In this document: in pieces, positions 8,786 through 18,409 of the stretch
How positions within the stretch are numbered: position 1 is the first letter of the stretch
Layout: every line of letters begins with the position of its first letter
NCBI RefSeq assembly: GCF_020911725.1
Contig: NZ_CP076620.1
Coordinates: 1,182,501 to 1,246,500 of the forward strand
Source of the DNA: Clostridium cadaveris
GTDB taxonomy: Bacteria; Bacillota; Clostridia; Clostridiales; Clostridiaceae
DNA length: 64,000 bases
Reading direction: 5' to 3'
Program-made: the position numbers and the translations under genes
The notes under the pieces: model-generated
Seen by the model: the letters and a program-made list of their open reading frames with translations, nothing else
The model's database searches: none
Told to the model about the DNA's origin: nothing

Positions 8786-9841
8786 ATGAAAATGAAGAAG
8801 TTATTAACCTTAGTTTTAACAGCATCAATGGCATTATCGCTGGCAGCTTGTGGAAGCAAGAATGATGCAGCAGCAAATGAAGGAAAAGTTGACAAAAGCG
8901 AAAAATTATTAATTTACTCGAATTCAGCAGCAGATGGACGTGGAGAGTGGCTTACTGAATATGCTTCTAAAGCGGGATACAATATAGAAGTTGTAAACAT
9001 ACCAGGGGGAGAGCTTACTAATAGATTAATAGCTGAAAAGAATAACTCACAAGCAGACTTAGTTTATGGATTAAACACATTAGAATATGAAAAATTGAAG
9101 AAGGAAGAATTATTGTTTAAATATACTCCAACTTGGGCTAGTGAAGTTGATATGAAATTAGGAGATGCAGAAGGATATTACTATCCAATAGTTATACAGC
9201 CATTAGTATTAATGTATAATAAAGACTTAAAGGATGCTCCAAAGGATTGGACAGATTTAGTAGATCCAAAGTATAAAGATAAGTACAATATATTTGCATT
9301 AACTGGAGGTACTGCAAAGAACGTATTATCAAGTATATTAGTTCGTTATGCTGACCCTAAAGGAGAACTCGGAATTTCTGAAGAAGGATGGAAAGTAGCT
9401 AAAGCGTACATCCAAAATGCACACTTTGAAGTTAAAGGTGAAGATTATGTTGGAAATGTAATCGATGGTTCAAGACCAATGACAATGATGTGGGGAAGTG
9501 GTGTTCTTCAACATGAAAAAGAGCGTAATTACAAATTTGGTGTTATGTCTCCAGAAGTTGGCGTTCCATATGTAACTGAGCAGGTAGCAATAATATCTAA
9601 GAGTAAAAAGACAGCATTAGCTGAAGAGTTTGCTAACTGGTTTGGAAGTGCAGAAGTGCAAGCAGCTTGGTCTGAAAAGTTTGGATCAATACCAGCTCAT
9701 CCAAAGGCTCTTGAAAAAGCATCTTCTGAAGTTAAAGAATTTATGGCGAAAGTACCTACTCCTCAATCAATTGACTGGGCTTTAGTTGCTGAAAATATAG
9801 ATGCATGGGTTGAAAAAGTAGAATTAGAATTTGTAAAATAG
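8786..9841 (+). CDS. ABC transporter substrate-binding lipoprotein
   Basis: Extracytoplasmic solute receptor of the ABC importer encoded by the next two genes. Seen: a lipoprotein signal with lipobox LAAC (Cys21), followed by a low-complexity GSKNDAAANEG linker and a binding-protein fold starting KLLIYSNSAADGRGEW. The 351-aa length and the pairing with a PotA/FbpC-like ATPase and a fused double permease place it in the Fe3+/aminoethylphosphonate/polyamine-like group (type 2 fold). A GGGGAGAG ribosome site precedes the ATG. A hairpin just after the stop probably makes this gene more abundant than its downstream partners. The ligand cannot be read from the sequence; the GDPD neighbour points to an organophosphate. 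Confidence 0.88.
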   Translation: MKMKKLLTLVLTASMALSLAACGSKNDAAANEGKVDKSEKLLIYSNSAADGRGEWLTEYASKAGYNIEVVNIPGGELTNRLIAEKNNSQADLVYGLNTLEYEKLKKEELLFKYTPTWASEVDMKLGDAEGYYYPIVIQPLVLMYNKDLKDAPKDWTDLVDPKYKDKYNIFALTGGTAKNVLSSILVRYADPKGELGISEEGWKVAKAYIQNAHFEVKGEDYVGNVIDGSRPMTMMWGSGVLQHEKERNYKFGVMSPEVGVPYVTEQVAIISKSKKTALAEEFANWFGSAEVQAAWSEKFGSIPAHPKALEKASSEVKEFMAKVPTPQSIDWALVAENIDAWVEKVELEFVK

Positions 9842-9853
9842 TTATATTAATTG

Positions 9854-9881
9854 ACGGTGCATATTAGTATGCACCGTTTTT
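9854..9881 (+). terminator. Intra-operon hairpin after the binding-protein gene
   Basis: Perfect 10-bp stem ACGGTGCATA / TATGCACCGT with a TTAG loop and a short T-run, located between the binding-protein and ATPase genes. With only 56 bases between the genes it is likely a partial terminator or 3'-stabiliser, which sets a high ratio of binding protein to membrane components. Confidence 0.7.
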
Positions 9882-9897
9882 AGAAAGGGATGTAACC

Positions 9898-10902
9898 ATG
9901 ATTGAATTTAAGAATATAGAAATTAAATACGGTAATTTTATAGCTATAAAAGATTTAAATTTACAAATTAAAGAAGGAGAGTTTTTTACATTCTTAGGTC
10001 CATCAGGATGCGGTAAAACAACAACTCTTCGTTCTTTGGTTGGTTTTCTAACTCCAAGTGCAGGTAAGATAATTGTGGATGATGTTGATATAACAGATAA
10101 GCCAGTAGAGAAAAGGGAGATAGGAATGGTGTTTCAAAGCTATGCTTTATTTCCAACTATGACTGTCTATGATAATATAGCATTTGGTTTAAAAGTCAAG
10201 AAACTTTCAAAAGATGAAATCAAAAAGAAAGTATATGAAGTTGCGAAAAAGATTGAAATCAATGAAACTCAGCTTTTTAGAAATGTTTCAGAACTTTCAG
10301 GAGGACAGCAGCAAAGAGTTGCACTAGCACGTGCAATTGTATTAGAACCTAAAATCTTATGCCTTGATGAACCTCTTTCTAACTTAGATGCAAAACTTAG
10401 AGTAGGGCTTAGGGGAGAACTTAAAAGGCTTCAAAAGAATTTAGGAATAACAACTCTTTATGTAACTCATGACCAAGAAGAAGCTCTTACTTTATCGGAT
10501 AGAATAGCTGTATTTAATAATGGTTTTATAGAACAAGTGGGAACTCCGTATGAAATATATAACAATTCAGCATCGGAATTTGTATGCGATTTTATAGGTG
10601 ATATAAATAGATTAGGAAGAGAGATTTTAAAGTATATAAATATAGAGTCAGAGAAAAAATTTGATGAGTCTAAGACGGCTTTTGTACGTATAGAAAGACT
10701 ACTTACAGATAAGAAATTAGGTTTTATCGAGCTAAATGCAGTGGTAAAAGATTATGAATACAATGGAATACTAACTAAATATACTATAGAAGTTCTTGGA
10801 GAGACTATAAAATTCCTTGAGAAGAATGATGGAAGCGGTTTCCACGATATTGGTAAATCTATTGCCATATATGTGAATCCAAAAGATATTATGCAATTTT
10901 AA
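9898..10902 (+). CDS. ABC importer ATP-binding protein (PotA/FbpC-like)
   Basis: Energises the importer. Seen: Walker A GPSGCGKTT at residues 34-42, Q-loop MVFQSYALFP, signature LSGGQQQR, Walker B ILCLDEPLSNLD, switch VTHDQEEA, and a C-terminal extension of about 100 residues of the TOBE type found in CUT1/PotA/FbpC ATPases. The length of 334 aa is normal. It lies 22 bases before the permease gene, in the same operon. Confidence 0.92.
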   Translation: MIEFKNIEIKYGNFIAIKDLNLQIKEGEFFTFLGPSGCGKTTTLRSLVGFLTPSAGKIIVDDVDITDKPVEKREIGMVFQSYALFPTMTVYDNIAFGLKVKKLSKDEIKKKVYEVAKKIEINETQLFRNVSELSGGQQQRVALARAIVLEPKILCLDEPLSNLDAKLRVGLRGELKRLQKNLGITTLYVTHDQEEALTLSDRIAVFNNGFIEQVGTPYEIYNNSASEFVCDFIGDINRLGREILKYINIESEKKFDESKTAFVRIERLLTDKKLGFIELNAVVKDYEYNGILTKYTIEVLGETIKFLEKNDGSGFHDIGKSIAIYVNPKDIMQF

Positions 10903-10924
10903 TTGAGAAAGGAATGAATATATT

Positions 10925-12670
10925 ATGGCAAATATGATTGAAAAGATTAAAAGAAAAGAGATCAATATTGGGTCATTAATTGTCAAGCTTATTCTTGTTT
11001 GGTTAATTATTGCATTTGTAATTTACCCTAATGTAAATTTATTAATATCGACTTTCTTTAAAAATGGAGAATTTTCTGTAGATGCTTTTGACAAGATAAT
11101 GAAATCTGAGAGAGCTCTTAAAAGTCTTATGAACAGTTTTATCTTAGCTATATCAATGATATTCACTGTAAATATAGTAGGAACCTTAGTCGTACTTTTC
11201 ACAGAGTATTTCGATATAAAGGGCTCTAAAATACTTAAGGCAGGATATATGACTTCATTAGTATATGGAGGAGTTGTTTTAGTAACAGGATATAAGTTTA
11301 TTTACGGATCTAATGGGATTCTTACTAAATTTTTAGTTAATATATTTCCGACCATGAATATGGAATGGTTCCAAGGATATATGGCAGTAATTTTTATAAT
11401 GACTTTTGCATGTACATCTAACCATATGATGTTTTTGACTAATGCAGTTAGAAGTCTTGATTATCACACTATTGAAGCGGCAAAAAATATGGGGGCAAAG
11501 GGTAGTCAGATATTCTTTAAGGTGGTACTTCCTACGTTAAAGCCAACACTTTTTGCTATAACAATACTGACATTCTTAACTGGACTTGGAGCTATGTCAG
11601 CACCCCTTATAGTAGGAGGAACTGATTTTCAGACAATAAACCCTATGATTATGACTTTTGCCAAAAGCTCATATTCTAGAGAGCTTGCAGCACTTCTTGC
11701 AATTATTTTAGGAATAGCAACTATAATATTACTTGCAATTTTAACTAAGGTTGAAAAAGGTGGAAACTATATTTCGGTTTCAAAGACAAAAGCTAAACTT
11801 ACTAAGCAGAAAATAAATAATCCTATAATGAATGTTTTAGCTCATGTTATAGCATGGTTTTTATGGGTGATTTACATGGCACCTATAACATTAGTTGTAT
11901 TATTTTCATTTTCAGATTCTCTTGCAATTAAAACAGGAACCTTATCTCTAAACTCATTTACATTAGAGAATTATAAGACTCTATTCACGCAGCAGAGTGC
12001 ATTTCAACCCTATTTAGTGAGTTTTATTTACTCTTTAGTGGCAGCGGTTATTGTTGCAATAATTTCAATAATTGTAGCAAAATTTGTTCATAAGTCCAAG
12101 AAAAAGATAGATGCTGTTTTAGAAGGCAGTGTACTTATACCATGGCTGCTTCCTAGCACACTTATTGCTTTAGGACTTATGGTAACTTATGATTCACCTA
12201 AATGGATTATAGGAAATAAAGTTCTTATAGGTTCATATGTTATAATGCTTATAGCTTATGTAGTTGTAAAATTACCGTTTTCATATAGAATGATAAGGGC
12301 TGCTTTCTTTGGATTAGATGATAATTTAGAAGAAGCCGCAAAATGTATGGGAGCAAATACTTTTTATACAATGGTTAAGGTAATAATACCAGTAATACTT
12401 CCTGTTGTATTATCAGTAATTGTACTTAACTTTAATAGCATGTTGTCGGATTACGATTTATCAGTATTCTTATATAATCCGTTTCTTCAACCACTTGGTA
12501 TAGTAATCAAAGCAGCCAGCGATGAGACAGCTACAACAAATGCTCAAGCTATGGCTTTTGTATATTCATGTGTGCTTATGATAATATCTTCTTTTGCTCT
12601 TTGGCTTACTCAAGGAGAGGGAATAGAAAAGATAAAGAATGTTTTCCGTAAAAGAGAAAAAGCAGTATAA
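10925..12670 (+). CDS. Fused double ABC permease (two BPD_transp_1 domains)
   Basis: Membrane pore of the importer, with both permease halves in one 581-aa chain, as in FbpB/AfuB-type iron and aminoethylphosphonate transporters. Seen: about twelve hydrophobic segments and two EAA loops that contact the ATPase, [20 protein letters not shown] in the first half and [20 protein letters not shown] in the second. The halves are joined by a basic linker near residue 290. It is the last transporter gene; a strong terminator separates it from the regulator gene. Confidence 0.92.
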   Translation: MANMIEKIKRKEINIGSLIVKLILVWLIIAFVIYPNVNLLISTFFKNGEFSVDAFDKIMKSERALKSLMNSFILAISMIFTVNIVGTLVVLFTEYFDIKGSKILKAGYMTSLVYGGVVLVTGYKFIYGSNGILTKFLVNIFPTMNMEWFQGYMAVIFIMTFACTSNHMMFLTNAVRSLDYHTIEAAKNMGAKGSQIFFKVVLPTLKPTLFAITILTFLTGLGAMSAPLIVGGTDFQTINPMIMTFAKSSYSRELAALLAIILGIATIILLAILTKVEKGGNYISVSKTKAKLTKQKINNPIMNVLAHVIAWFLWVIYMAPITLVVLFSFSDSLAIKTGTLSLNSFTLENYKTLFTQQSAFQPYLVSFIYSLVAAVIVAIISIIVAKFVHKSKKKIDAVLEGSVLIPWLLPSTLIALGLMVTYDSPKWIIGNKVLIGSYVIMLIAYVVVKLPFSYRMIRAAFFGLDDNLEEAAKCMGANTFYTMVKVIIPVILPVVLSVIVLNFNSMLSDYDLSVFLYNPFLQPLGIVIKAASDETATTNAQAMAFVYSCVLMIISSFALWLTQGEGIEKIKNVFRKREKAV

Positions 12671-12738
12671 AGCAAAATTATAAGGTTATATAGATACTTA
12701 AAAATGAAGTTTATTGAAATGTTAGATTTAATGATATA

Positions 12739-12787
12739 AAATTTAAATATGTGTGCTTGTTACTGTGCACATATTTAAATTTTTTTG
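12739..12787 (+). terminator. Terminator of the import operon
   Basis: Fifteen-bp stem AAATTTAAATATGTG / CACATATTTAAATTT around a 15-base loop, ending in a run of T. It lies between the permease gene and the regulator gene, so the regulator probably has its own promoter or depends on read-through. Confidence 0.85.
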
Positions 12788-12826
12788 TTTTAAAAAATAT
12801 ATGTGTATCATAGAAGGAAGTGGCGT

Positions 12827-15019
12827 ATGGCAACGATAAAAGATATTGCAAAATTAGCTGGTGTTTCTCATGGAACTGTCTCAAACGTTTTAAATAAACG
12901 TGGGAATGTAAGTGTAGAGAAAATAAAATTAGTAGAAAATGCAGCTAAAGAATTAGGGTTTACTTTAAATGCTCAAGCTAAACAACTTAGAGCTTCACAA
13001 TCAAATAGAGTTGCTGTAATTATTCCTGGAATTTATTTGAAGAGATACAATGATCTTTATATGAGTCTAAATAATGTACTTATTTCAGAAAGACATGAGG
13101 TCGATGTATTTTGTACCAATAATTTAATTCATGAAGAGGAACAAATTTTAGAAAAAGTTTTAGCTTTTAACCCTAAGGCAGTAGTTATAGTGAGCTCTAT
13201 GAAAAAAAACACCATTATAAATAGAAATTCAGAAGTAAAATTCTATTTTGTAGAACGCATGGTGGAGAAATTACCAAAGAAATCAAAATTTATATCCTTT
13301 GACTTTATAAAGGCAGGACATGATATTGCAAAATTATGTATAAAAAATAAACCAGATAATGTAGCATTTTTTTGTGGAGATACTAGATTTACGGAAAATA
13401 AGCAGTTTATGCAGAGTGCCGTGGATGAAATGGAGCAAAGAGGAATACCTTACGATGTTTTTAGAGCTGATGACTCAATGGGATTTAATGTAGCTTTCGA
13501 TATAATGTTTTCTGAAAAAGAATATGATGCTATAATAACCACTAATATCGAAAATGTCGATTACTTTAAGGCTATAAAAGAATTTAATCCAGAAAAGAAA
13601 ATGCCAGCAGTATATACTCTTGCAAGTTCTTCTATAGGGCCCGTTCCAAAGGTTTTTAAATATGAAATGAATTATAAGCTTATGGGACGCATGATAGCAA
13701 ATGATATTTTATTTGAGAATGAAAAGAAAAAAACTGTGTTTTCTGATAAAATGATTTTAAACAATGATGGATTTTATATGCCTGTTTCTAAAAAAATAGC
13801 AAAGAAAGATGAAGAATTAAAGGTTCTTATGCTTAAAAGTCCTACTTGTGCTGCTTTAAAGAAACTCATACCGAGCTTTACAATGGAAACAGGAATTAAA
13901 GTTAAATTGATAGATATGCCATATGATGAACTTTATGGAAGTGTAAAGGATAATGTAGATCATCCTATATATGATATTTTAAGAATGGACGTAGTATGGC
14001 TTTCACAATTTAATGAGAACTTATTTATGCCTCTTAATATTGAAAATGAAGTCATCAAGGATATAAAAAAATCATTTTCAAAGAGTATTCCTGAAGACTA
14101 TTTTTCTGTTAACGGAATCACATATACACTACCTTTTGATCCTAGTGTTCAGATGCTATATTATAGGAAAGATTTGTTTGAAGATGCTCTTATAAAGAGG
14201 GAATTTTATGAGACGTATAAAAGGCAGCTTGACGTGCCTGAAAACTATAAAGAATATATGGAAGTAGCAAAATTCTTTACAAGAAAATTCAATGCTAATT
14301 CACCAACAGAGTTTGGGGTATCCCAAGTTTTTGGTGCTCCTGTTGCAGCTGCATGTGATTTTATGCCTCAGTTTAAAGCTATGAAAGGAAGCATTTTTGA
14401 TGAAAATCATAGGGTCAATATAGACACTCCTATAATGAAAAAAGCTATGTTAAATTATATTGAAGCAAATAAATATGCAGATGGTTACACAAATTTATGG
14501 TGGGTAAATCCTATAGAGCAGTTTTCAAAGGGGAAGATTGCAATGAATGTATTTTTCTCAAATCATGCAGCTAATATACTGCATAATCCTGACTCTAAGG
14601 TTATAGGGAAAATAGGTTTTGCCCAAGTTCCAGGAAAGCAGCCTCTTTTAGGCGGAGGAGTAATAGGGATTTCAAAGGATACGAAAAAAGAAGCTGAATG
14701 TTATGAATTTTTGAAGTGGATTTATAGAGACAAGATAGTCTCAATAATAACTTATCTTGGAGGTTACATTAACAATGAAAGGCTACTTGATAAGATAGAT
14801 ATTCTAGAGCTCTATCCTTGGATTGAAGGAATGGAAGAAGGTTTTAGAATAGGAAGCAGATTTCAATGTGATGATAACTCTAAGTTTGACGAATATAAGT
14901 TTGAAGAAATTATAGGAAAGGCAATTCGCTCTACAACGCTAGGAGTTGTAAACATAAATGATGCTTTAAAAGAAGCTCAGCTTGAAGTAGACAAATTATT
15001 TAATTCTAAGAGCATTTAA
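12827..15019 (+). CDS. LacI-family regulator fused to a family 1 solute-binding-protein domain
   Basis: A DNA-binding regulator of unusual build. Seen: a LacI helix-turn-helix at the N-terminus (MATIKDIAKLAGVSHGTVSN), a LacI-type ligand domain to about residue 325, and then about 400 residues that look like an extracellular solute-binding protein (family 1). Examples from that part are LKVLMLKSPTC, PFDPSVQMLYYRKDLFED and GKIAMNVFFSN. There is no signal peptide, so the binding-protein part must lie in the cytoplasm. A GAAGGAAG ribosome site sits 6 bases before the ATG at 12827; an in-frame ATG at 12803 has none. Normal LacI proteins are about 340 aa, this one 730. It follows the GDPD/ABC operon and probably controls it. 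The role of the second ligand domain is unknown. Confidence 0.88.
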   Translation: MATIKDIAKLAGVSHGTVSNVLNKRGNVSVEKIKLVENAAKELGFTLNAQAKQLRASQSNRVAVIIPGIYLKRYNDLYMSLNNVLISERHEVDVFCTNNLIHEEEQILEKVLAFNPKAVVIVSSMKKNTIINRNSEVKFYFVERMVEKLPKKSKFISFDFIKAGHDIAKLCIKNKPDNVAFFCGDTRFTENKQFMQSAVDEMEQRGIPYDVFRADDSMGFNVAFDIMFSEKEYDAIITTNIENVDYFKAIKEFNPEKKMPAVYTLASSSIGPVPKVFKYEMNYKLMGRMIANDILFENEKKKTVFSDKMILNNDGFYMPVSKKIAKKDEELKVLMLKSPTCAALKKLIPSFTMETGIKVKLIDMPYDELYGSVKDNVDHPIYDILRMDVVWLSQFNENLFMPLNIENEVIKDIKKSFSKSIPEDYFSVNGITYTLPFDPSVQMLYYRKDLFEDALIKREFYETYKRQLDVPENYKEYMEVAKFFTRKFNANSPTEFGVSQVFGAPVAAACDFMPQFKAMKGSIFDENHRVNIDTPIMKKAMLNYIEANKYADGYTNLWWVNPIEQFSKGKIAMNVFFSNHAANILHNPDSKVIGKIGFAQVPGKQPLLGGGVIGISKDTKKEAECYEFLKWIYRDKIVSIITYLGGYINNERLLDKIDILELYPWIEGMEEGFRIGSRFQCDDNSKFDEYKFEEIIGKAIRSTTLGVVNINDALKEAQLEVDKLFNSKSI

Positions 15020-15060
15020 CTATAACTTTAAATTAAAAGTTATTAAAAATAAATATTAAG

Positions 15061-15109
15061 AATTCCATTTAATTAATTTACAAAAATTAAGAAAATGGAA
15101 TTTTTTTTA
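15061..15109 (+). terminator. Terminator after the regulator gene
   Basis: Long A+T-rich stem AATTCCATTT...AAATGGAATT with partly paired inner arms, then eight T. It ends the regulator transcript. Confidence 0.85.
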
Positions 15110-15216
15110 TAAACCTAAGGACTTCACTTGAATAATGGAAGTAAATGGAGCATAATAAACAAAGAGAAAAGGAAGTAAATAATAAAGTTTTATATATGCA
15201 GATATGGAGGATTTAA

Positions 15217-15753
15217 GTGATACTACGTAATAATATATTTAGAAAAAAAGATAAATTATTTTCTTTAAAAGACGAAGAAGAAAAAATTTTTGAAGAACAG
15301 TTTAATATCATACGATCCAATACATTATTATTAAAATCTCATGAATTCATACAGCATGGAAATACATCTTGTTTGCTTCATAGTATTGCCGTAAGCTATT
15401 ATAGTTTAGTTTTGATGCAGATTTTACATGCAAAATGTGATAAAAAGAGCCTTATAGTAGGTTCGTTACTTCATGATTATTTTCTATATGATTGGCATGA
15501 AAAGGACTCATCCCATAGATTACATGGATTTTTTCATCCTAAAAAAGCATATATGAATGCATGTCGGGATTATCATGTAAATTGTGTTGAAAAGGATATT
15601 ATAATAAGGCATATGTTTCCATTAACAATAGTACCGCCACGATATAAGGAAAGCATTATTGTGTGCATTGTAGACAAGGGATGTTCTATTTATGAGACTT
15701 TTAAAACTGATCCATATAGAAAATTATATATTAAATGGATAAACCTTAGCTAG
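15217..15753 (+). CDS. HD-domain phosphohydrolase-like protein
   Basis: Probable metal-dependent phosphohydrolase of the HD superfamily; the substrate is unknown. Seen: an upstream His (HSIAVSYYSLVL), the HD doublet in SLLHDYFLYDW, and later His residues in HGFFHPKKA and IIRHMFPLT. The protein is 178 aa with no membrane segment. The start is a GTG at 15217, supported by GGAGG 6 bases upstream. It is followed after 48 bases by a CmpB-like membrane protein gene on the same strand. Confidence 0.75.
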   Translation: MILRNNIFRKKDKLFSLKDEEEKIFEEQFNIIRSNTLLLKSHEFIQHGNTSCLLHSIAVSYYSLVLMQILHAKCDKKSLIVGSLLHDYFLYDWHEKDSSHRLHGFFHPKKAYMNACRDYHVNCVEKDIIIRHMFPLTIVPPRYKESIIVCIVDKGCSIYETFKTDPYRKLYIKWINLS

Positions 15754-15801
15754 AAAGCGTATTTTGATTAATGTTAATATATTTAAGGAGAAGAGGTTGA
15801 A

Positions 15802-16707
15802 ATGAGTAGCGAAATGATAACTTTGTATAATTATATTCTTTGGTTTTTATTTTATAGTTTTGTGGGATGGGTGTATGAAAGTATATTATGCTCTGTAGAT
15901 GAAAGGAAGTTGATTAATAGAGGTTTTCTAAATGGGCCATACTGTCCTATTTATGGTTCGGGGGCTATTGCCATGATAGTATGTCTTAGATCACAAACTA
16001 ATATTATAACTATATTTTTATTAGGTGCATTGCTTGCATGTACTATTGAATATATAACATCTTGGGTTCTTGAAAAACTGTTTCATGCGAGATGGTGGGA
16101 TTATACACCAAGAAAGTTTAACATAAAGGGTAGAATTTGTTTGATTGGAGCAGTAGTATTTGGACTTTTTTCTGTTTTTCTAATCAAGATTGTACATCCA
16201 TACATAGTTGAGTGGACATATAAAATTCCTACATATATCAGAGTGAATATAACTTTAGCTTTAAGTGTACTTATAATGATAGATTTTGTGATTACTGTAA
16301 TTAATATAGTTAAATTTAATGAAAAATTACATCAAGCTCAAATTGAGATTAATACCTTTATAAAGGAATCCATTGACCGTGCTGAAGAGGTGAAGAAGAC
16401 TATCGAAGAAACAATACCTAAGGCTGGCGAAATAAAGAAAATTATTCAAGAAACAATACCTAAAGCTGGTGAAGTTAGAAAAGTTCTCGAAGAATCTTTT
16501 GAGGGATCAGCAGCTTATGCTGACAAAGTGAAAAAGTCAATTGAAGAGAATATTAAAAATAACAAATCAAATGAGTACATAAAAGCATTGGTAAAGAAAC
16601 TAAACTATCAAGAAAAGCATATTCTTAAAACTTTTCCACATTTTAAATCTACTAAGTATAGTGAAACTTTAGAAAAGCTAAAGGAAGCTATAAAGAGAAA
16701 AATATAA
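15802..16707 (+). CDS. CmpB-like (putative ABC-transporter type IV) membrane protein with coiled-coil tail
   Basis: A multi-span membrane protein. Seen: four or five hydrophobic segments in the first 175 residues, with the family motif FVGWVYESILCS, and RGFLNGPYCPIYGSGA in the first loop. From residue 180 on there is a long charged helical tail, parts of which repeat with a period of 14 residues (ETIPKAGEIKK, ETIPKAGEVRK). The family is described as a putative ABC-type membrane protein, but no ATPase gene is next to it, so a transport role is not supported here. A GGAGAAGAGG ribosome site precedes the ATG. It pairs with the HD protein upstream. Confidence 0.8.
   Translation: MSSEMITLYNYILWFLFYSFVGWVYESILCSVDERKLINRGFLNGPYCPIYGSGAIAMIVCLRSQTNIITIFLLGALLACTIEYITSWVLEKLFHARWWDYTPRKFNIKGRICLIGAVVFGLFSVFLIKIVHPYIVEWTYKIPTYIRVNITLALSVLIMIDFVITVINIVKFNEKLHQAQIEINTFIKESIDRAEEVKKTIEETIPKAGEIKKIIQETIPKAGEVRKVLEESFEGSAAYADKVKKSIEENIKNNKSNEYIKALVKKLNYQEKHILKTFPHFKSTKYSETLEKLKEAIKRKI
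16399..16482 (+). repeat. Imperfect 42-bp tandem repeat inside the CmpB-like gene
   Basis: Two copies of about 42 bp encode TIEETIPKAGEIKK and IIQETIPKAGEVRK; a weaker third unit follows. The copies share the core GAAACAATACCTAA at 16408 and 16450. The repeat extends the coiled-coil tail by whole heptad pairs. Confidence 0.75.
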
Positions 16708-16710
16708 AAA

Positions 16711-16740
16711 ATTGCTACAAATTTTTGTAGCAATTTTTTA
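16711..16740. terminator. Bidirectional terminator
   Basis: Stem ATTGCTACAAA / TTTGTAGCAAT with flanking A-run on the left and T-run on the right. It sits between the convergent CmpB-like gene (+) and the aspartate decarboxylase gene (-), and can serve both. Confidence 0.9.
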
Positions 16741-16774
16741 TAATGTTTAGTTTTCAGTTAAATGTCAAAGATTT

Positions 16775-18409
16775 CTACTTGGAGTTTTTCCAATCTTCTG
16801 CGTATTGAGCAAATAATTCATTTATAGCTTTGCCTATTTCAGCATATTGATCATCATATAGATTTGCAAAAGATATACGTATAGACCACTTAGGTCCATT
16901 AAAGCCTCCGCAATTTAATAAAACTATATGGTATTTTTCTGCTAGTTCGAATAAGAATTCAAGCGGATCACGGTTTTTTTGAAGGTATTGTGCAAATTCT
17001 TCACCATAAGATAATCTAGCCCAGACCAGCATATCGTATTCATTGTAGTATGAAGCTGAATATGGGTCTTTTTCCTTCATTGGTAGGCCTGTTAGGTTGT
17101 TATATACCATTTTTTTACGTCTAAAGCATATATCTTTTGTTTGTTGTTTGTAAGTATCATTGCTATCTAATAAGGCGAACATTGAAAATATAGCCATTTG
17201 AACTTGTTGAGGAGTAGACAATCCAGCAGTGTGATTTAATGCTACCTGTCTACTATCAGCAACAATTCTATCTATAAATGTAATTTCTTCAGGGTTAGTA
17301 GTAAGAGAGCTATATCTGTCTATCAAATCGTCTTTAGCTTCTTTGGGAAGTTCGGAGATTAATTTGTTAAATATATTTTCCTTTGATAATGCTATGACAC
17401 CAAGTCTCCATCCTGTAACTCCAAAGTATTTAGAGAAGGAGTAAACACCAAGAGTATTATAGGGTATAGTAACCATAAAGGATTTAAAGTTATTTGTAAA
17501 AGTACCATAAACATCGTCTGTTACTATCATTAAATTAGGATTTTTTTCTTTAACTATATTTTTAATATAATCCATAGATTCATCATCTATAGCTACTGAT
17601 GGAGGATTGCTGGGATTAACTACACATAAAAGTTTGATGTTTGGGTCGGCAAGTTTGTCGAGTTCTTCTTTAGGGTATTGCCAACTATGACGACCATCTT
17701 TATCTAATTTTGAAGCATGGATTTCAGTAACATTAAATTCATATCTTGATAAATGAGGAATCTCTAAATATGGAGTGAAAATTGGAACCATTAACGCAAT
17801 ATTAGATTCCTTTTCTAATAGATGATTTGCCATAAGAGAGTCAAAAATATAGCACATTGCAGCAGTGCCGCCTTCTACAGCAAATAAATCGTGAGTTGGA
17901 TTTTCAGAAATAACTCCGCCCATTTCTCTAATTAAGTAATCATGAACTACTTTTTCTATATGTATAAGCATGCGGTCAGGCACAGGGTAATTGTCACCGA
18001 TAATTCCATCTACTAATTCAAATAACCAAGCATCTGGATCAAACTTATATTTTTCAATTCCGTATTTTACTATTTCCATAAGTAAGTTTAAGCCCGGGGC
18101 CTTTTTGTGAGTTAAACAATAATCTTCAAATCTATCAGCAATACCTTCTTTTTCTGGCATACCAGCTAAATCACCGTCATTCCACACTCTCTTAGTTTCT
18201 GAAACTGCAAAGTGTCCTAGCGTAAAGAATGCATCTCTTGGAGTAGAGGCAGTCCAGTTAGGGTTTCCTCTGCCTGCATTAAGGAATATCTCTACTCCTT
18301 TCATTTCGTGGTCTGTTGCAAGGCTTATAAGTTTATCTTTTAACTCAAAAGGACTAAGATATTTTACTTCTTCTATAAGTTTTTTGAATTTTTCATAAGA
18401 ACTTGTCAT
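16775..18409 (-). CDS. aspD: Aspartate 4-decarboxylase (PLP-dependent)
   Basis: Converts L-aspartate to L-alanine and CO2, a proton-consuming reaction that in several bacteria is coupled to aspartate/alanine exchange. Seen: a 544-aa chain of the aminotransferase I fold with the family's long N-terminal extension (SLATDHEMKGVEIFLNAGRG and NPNWTASTPRDAFFTLGHFA), the PLP Lys327 in VYSFSKYFGVTGWR, and LLCVVNPSNPPSVAIDD for cofactor binding. Length and motifs match bifunctional aspartate aminotransferase/4-decarboxylases. An AGGAGGATAAT ribosome site precedes the ATG. No aspartate:alanine antiporter gene lies nearby, so the gene stands alone between terminators. Confidence 0.92.
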   Translation of the reverse strand: MTSSYEKFKKLIEEVKYLSPFELKDKLISLATDHEMKGVEIFLNAGRGNPNWTASTPRDAFFTLGHFAVSETKRVWNDGDLAGMPEKEGIADRFEDYCLTHKKAPGLNLLMEIVKYGIEKYKFDPDAWLFELVDGIIGDNYPVPDRMLIHIEKVVHDYLIREMGGVISENPTHDLFAVEGGTAAMCYIFDSLMANHLLEKESNIALMVPIFTPYLEIPHLSRYEFNVTEIHASKLDKDGRHSWQYPKEELDKLADPNIKLLCVVNPSNPPSVAIDDESMDYIKNIVKEKNPNLMIVTDDVYGTFTNNFKSFMVTIPYNTLGVYSFSKYFGVTGWRLGVIALSKENIFNKLISELPKEAKDDLIDRYSSLTTNPEEITFIDRIVADSRQVALNHTAGLSTPQQVQMAIFSMFALLDSNDTYKQQTKDICFRRKKMVYNNLTGLPMKEKDPYSASYYNEYDMLVWARLSYGEEFAQYLQKNRDPLEFLFELAEKYHIVLLNCGGFNGPKWSIRISFANLYDDQYAEIGKAINELFAQYAEDWKNSK

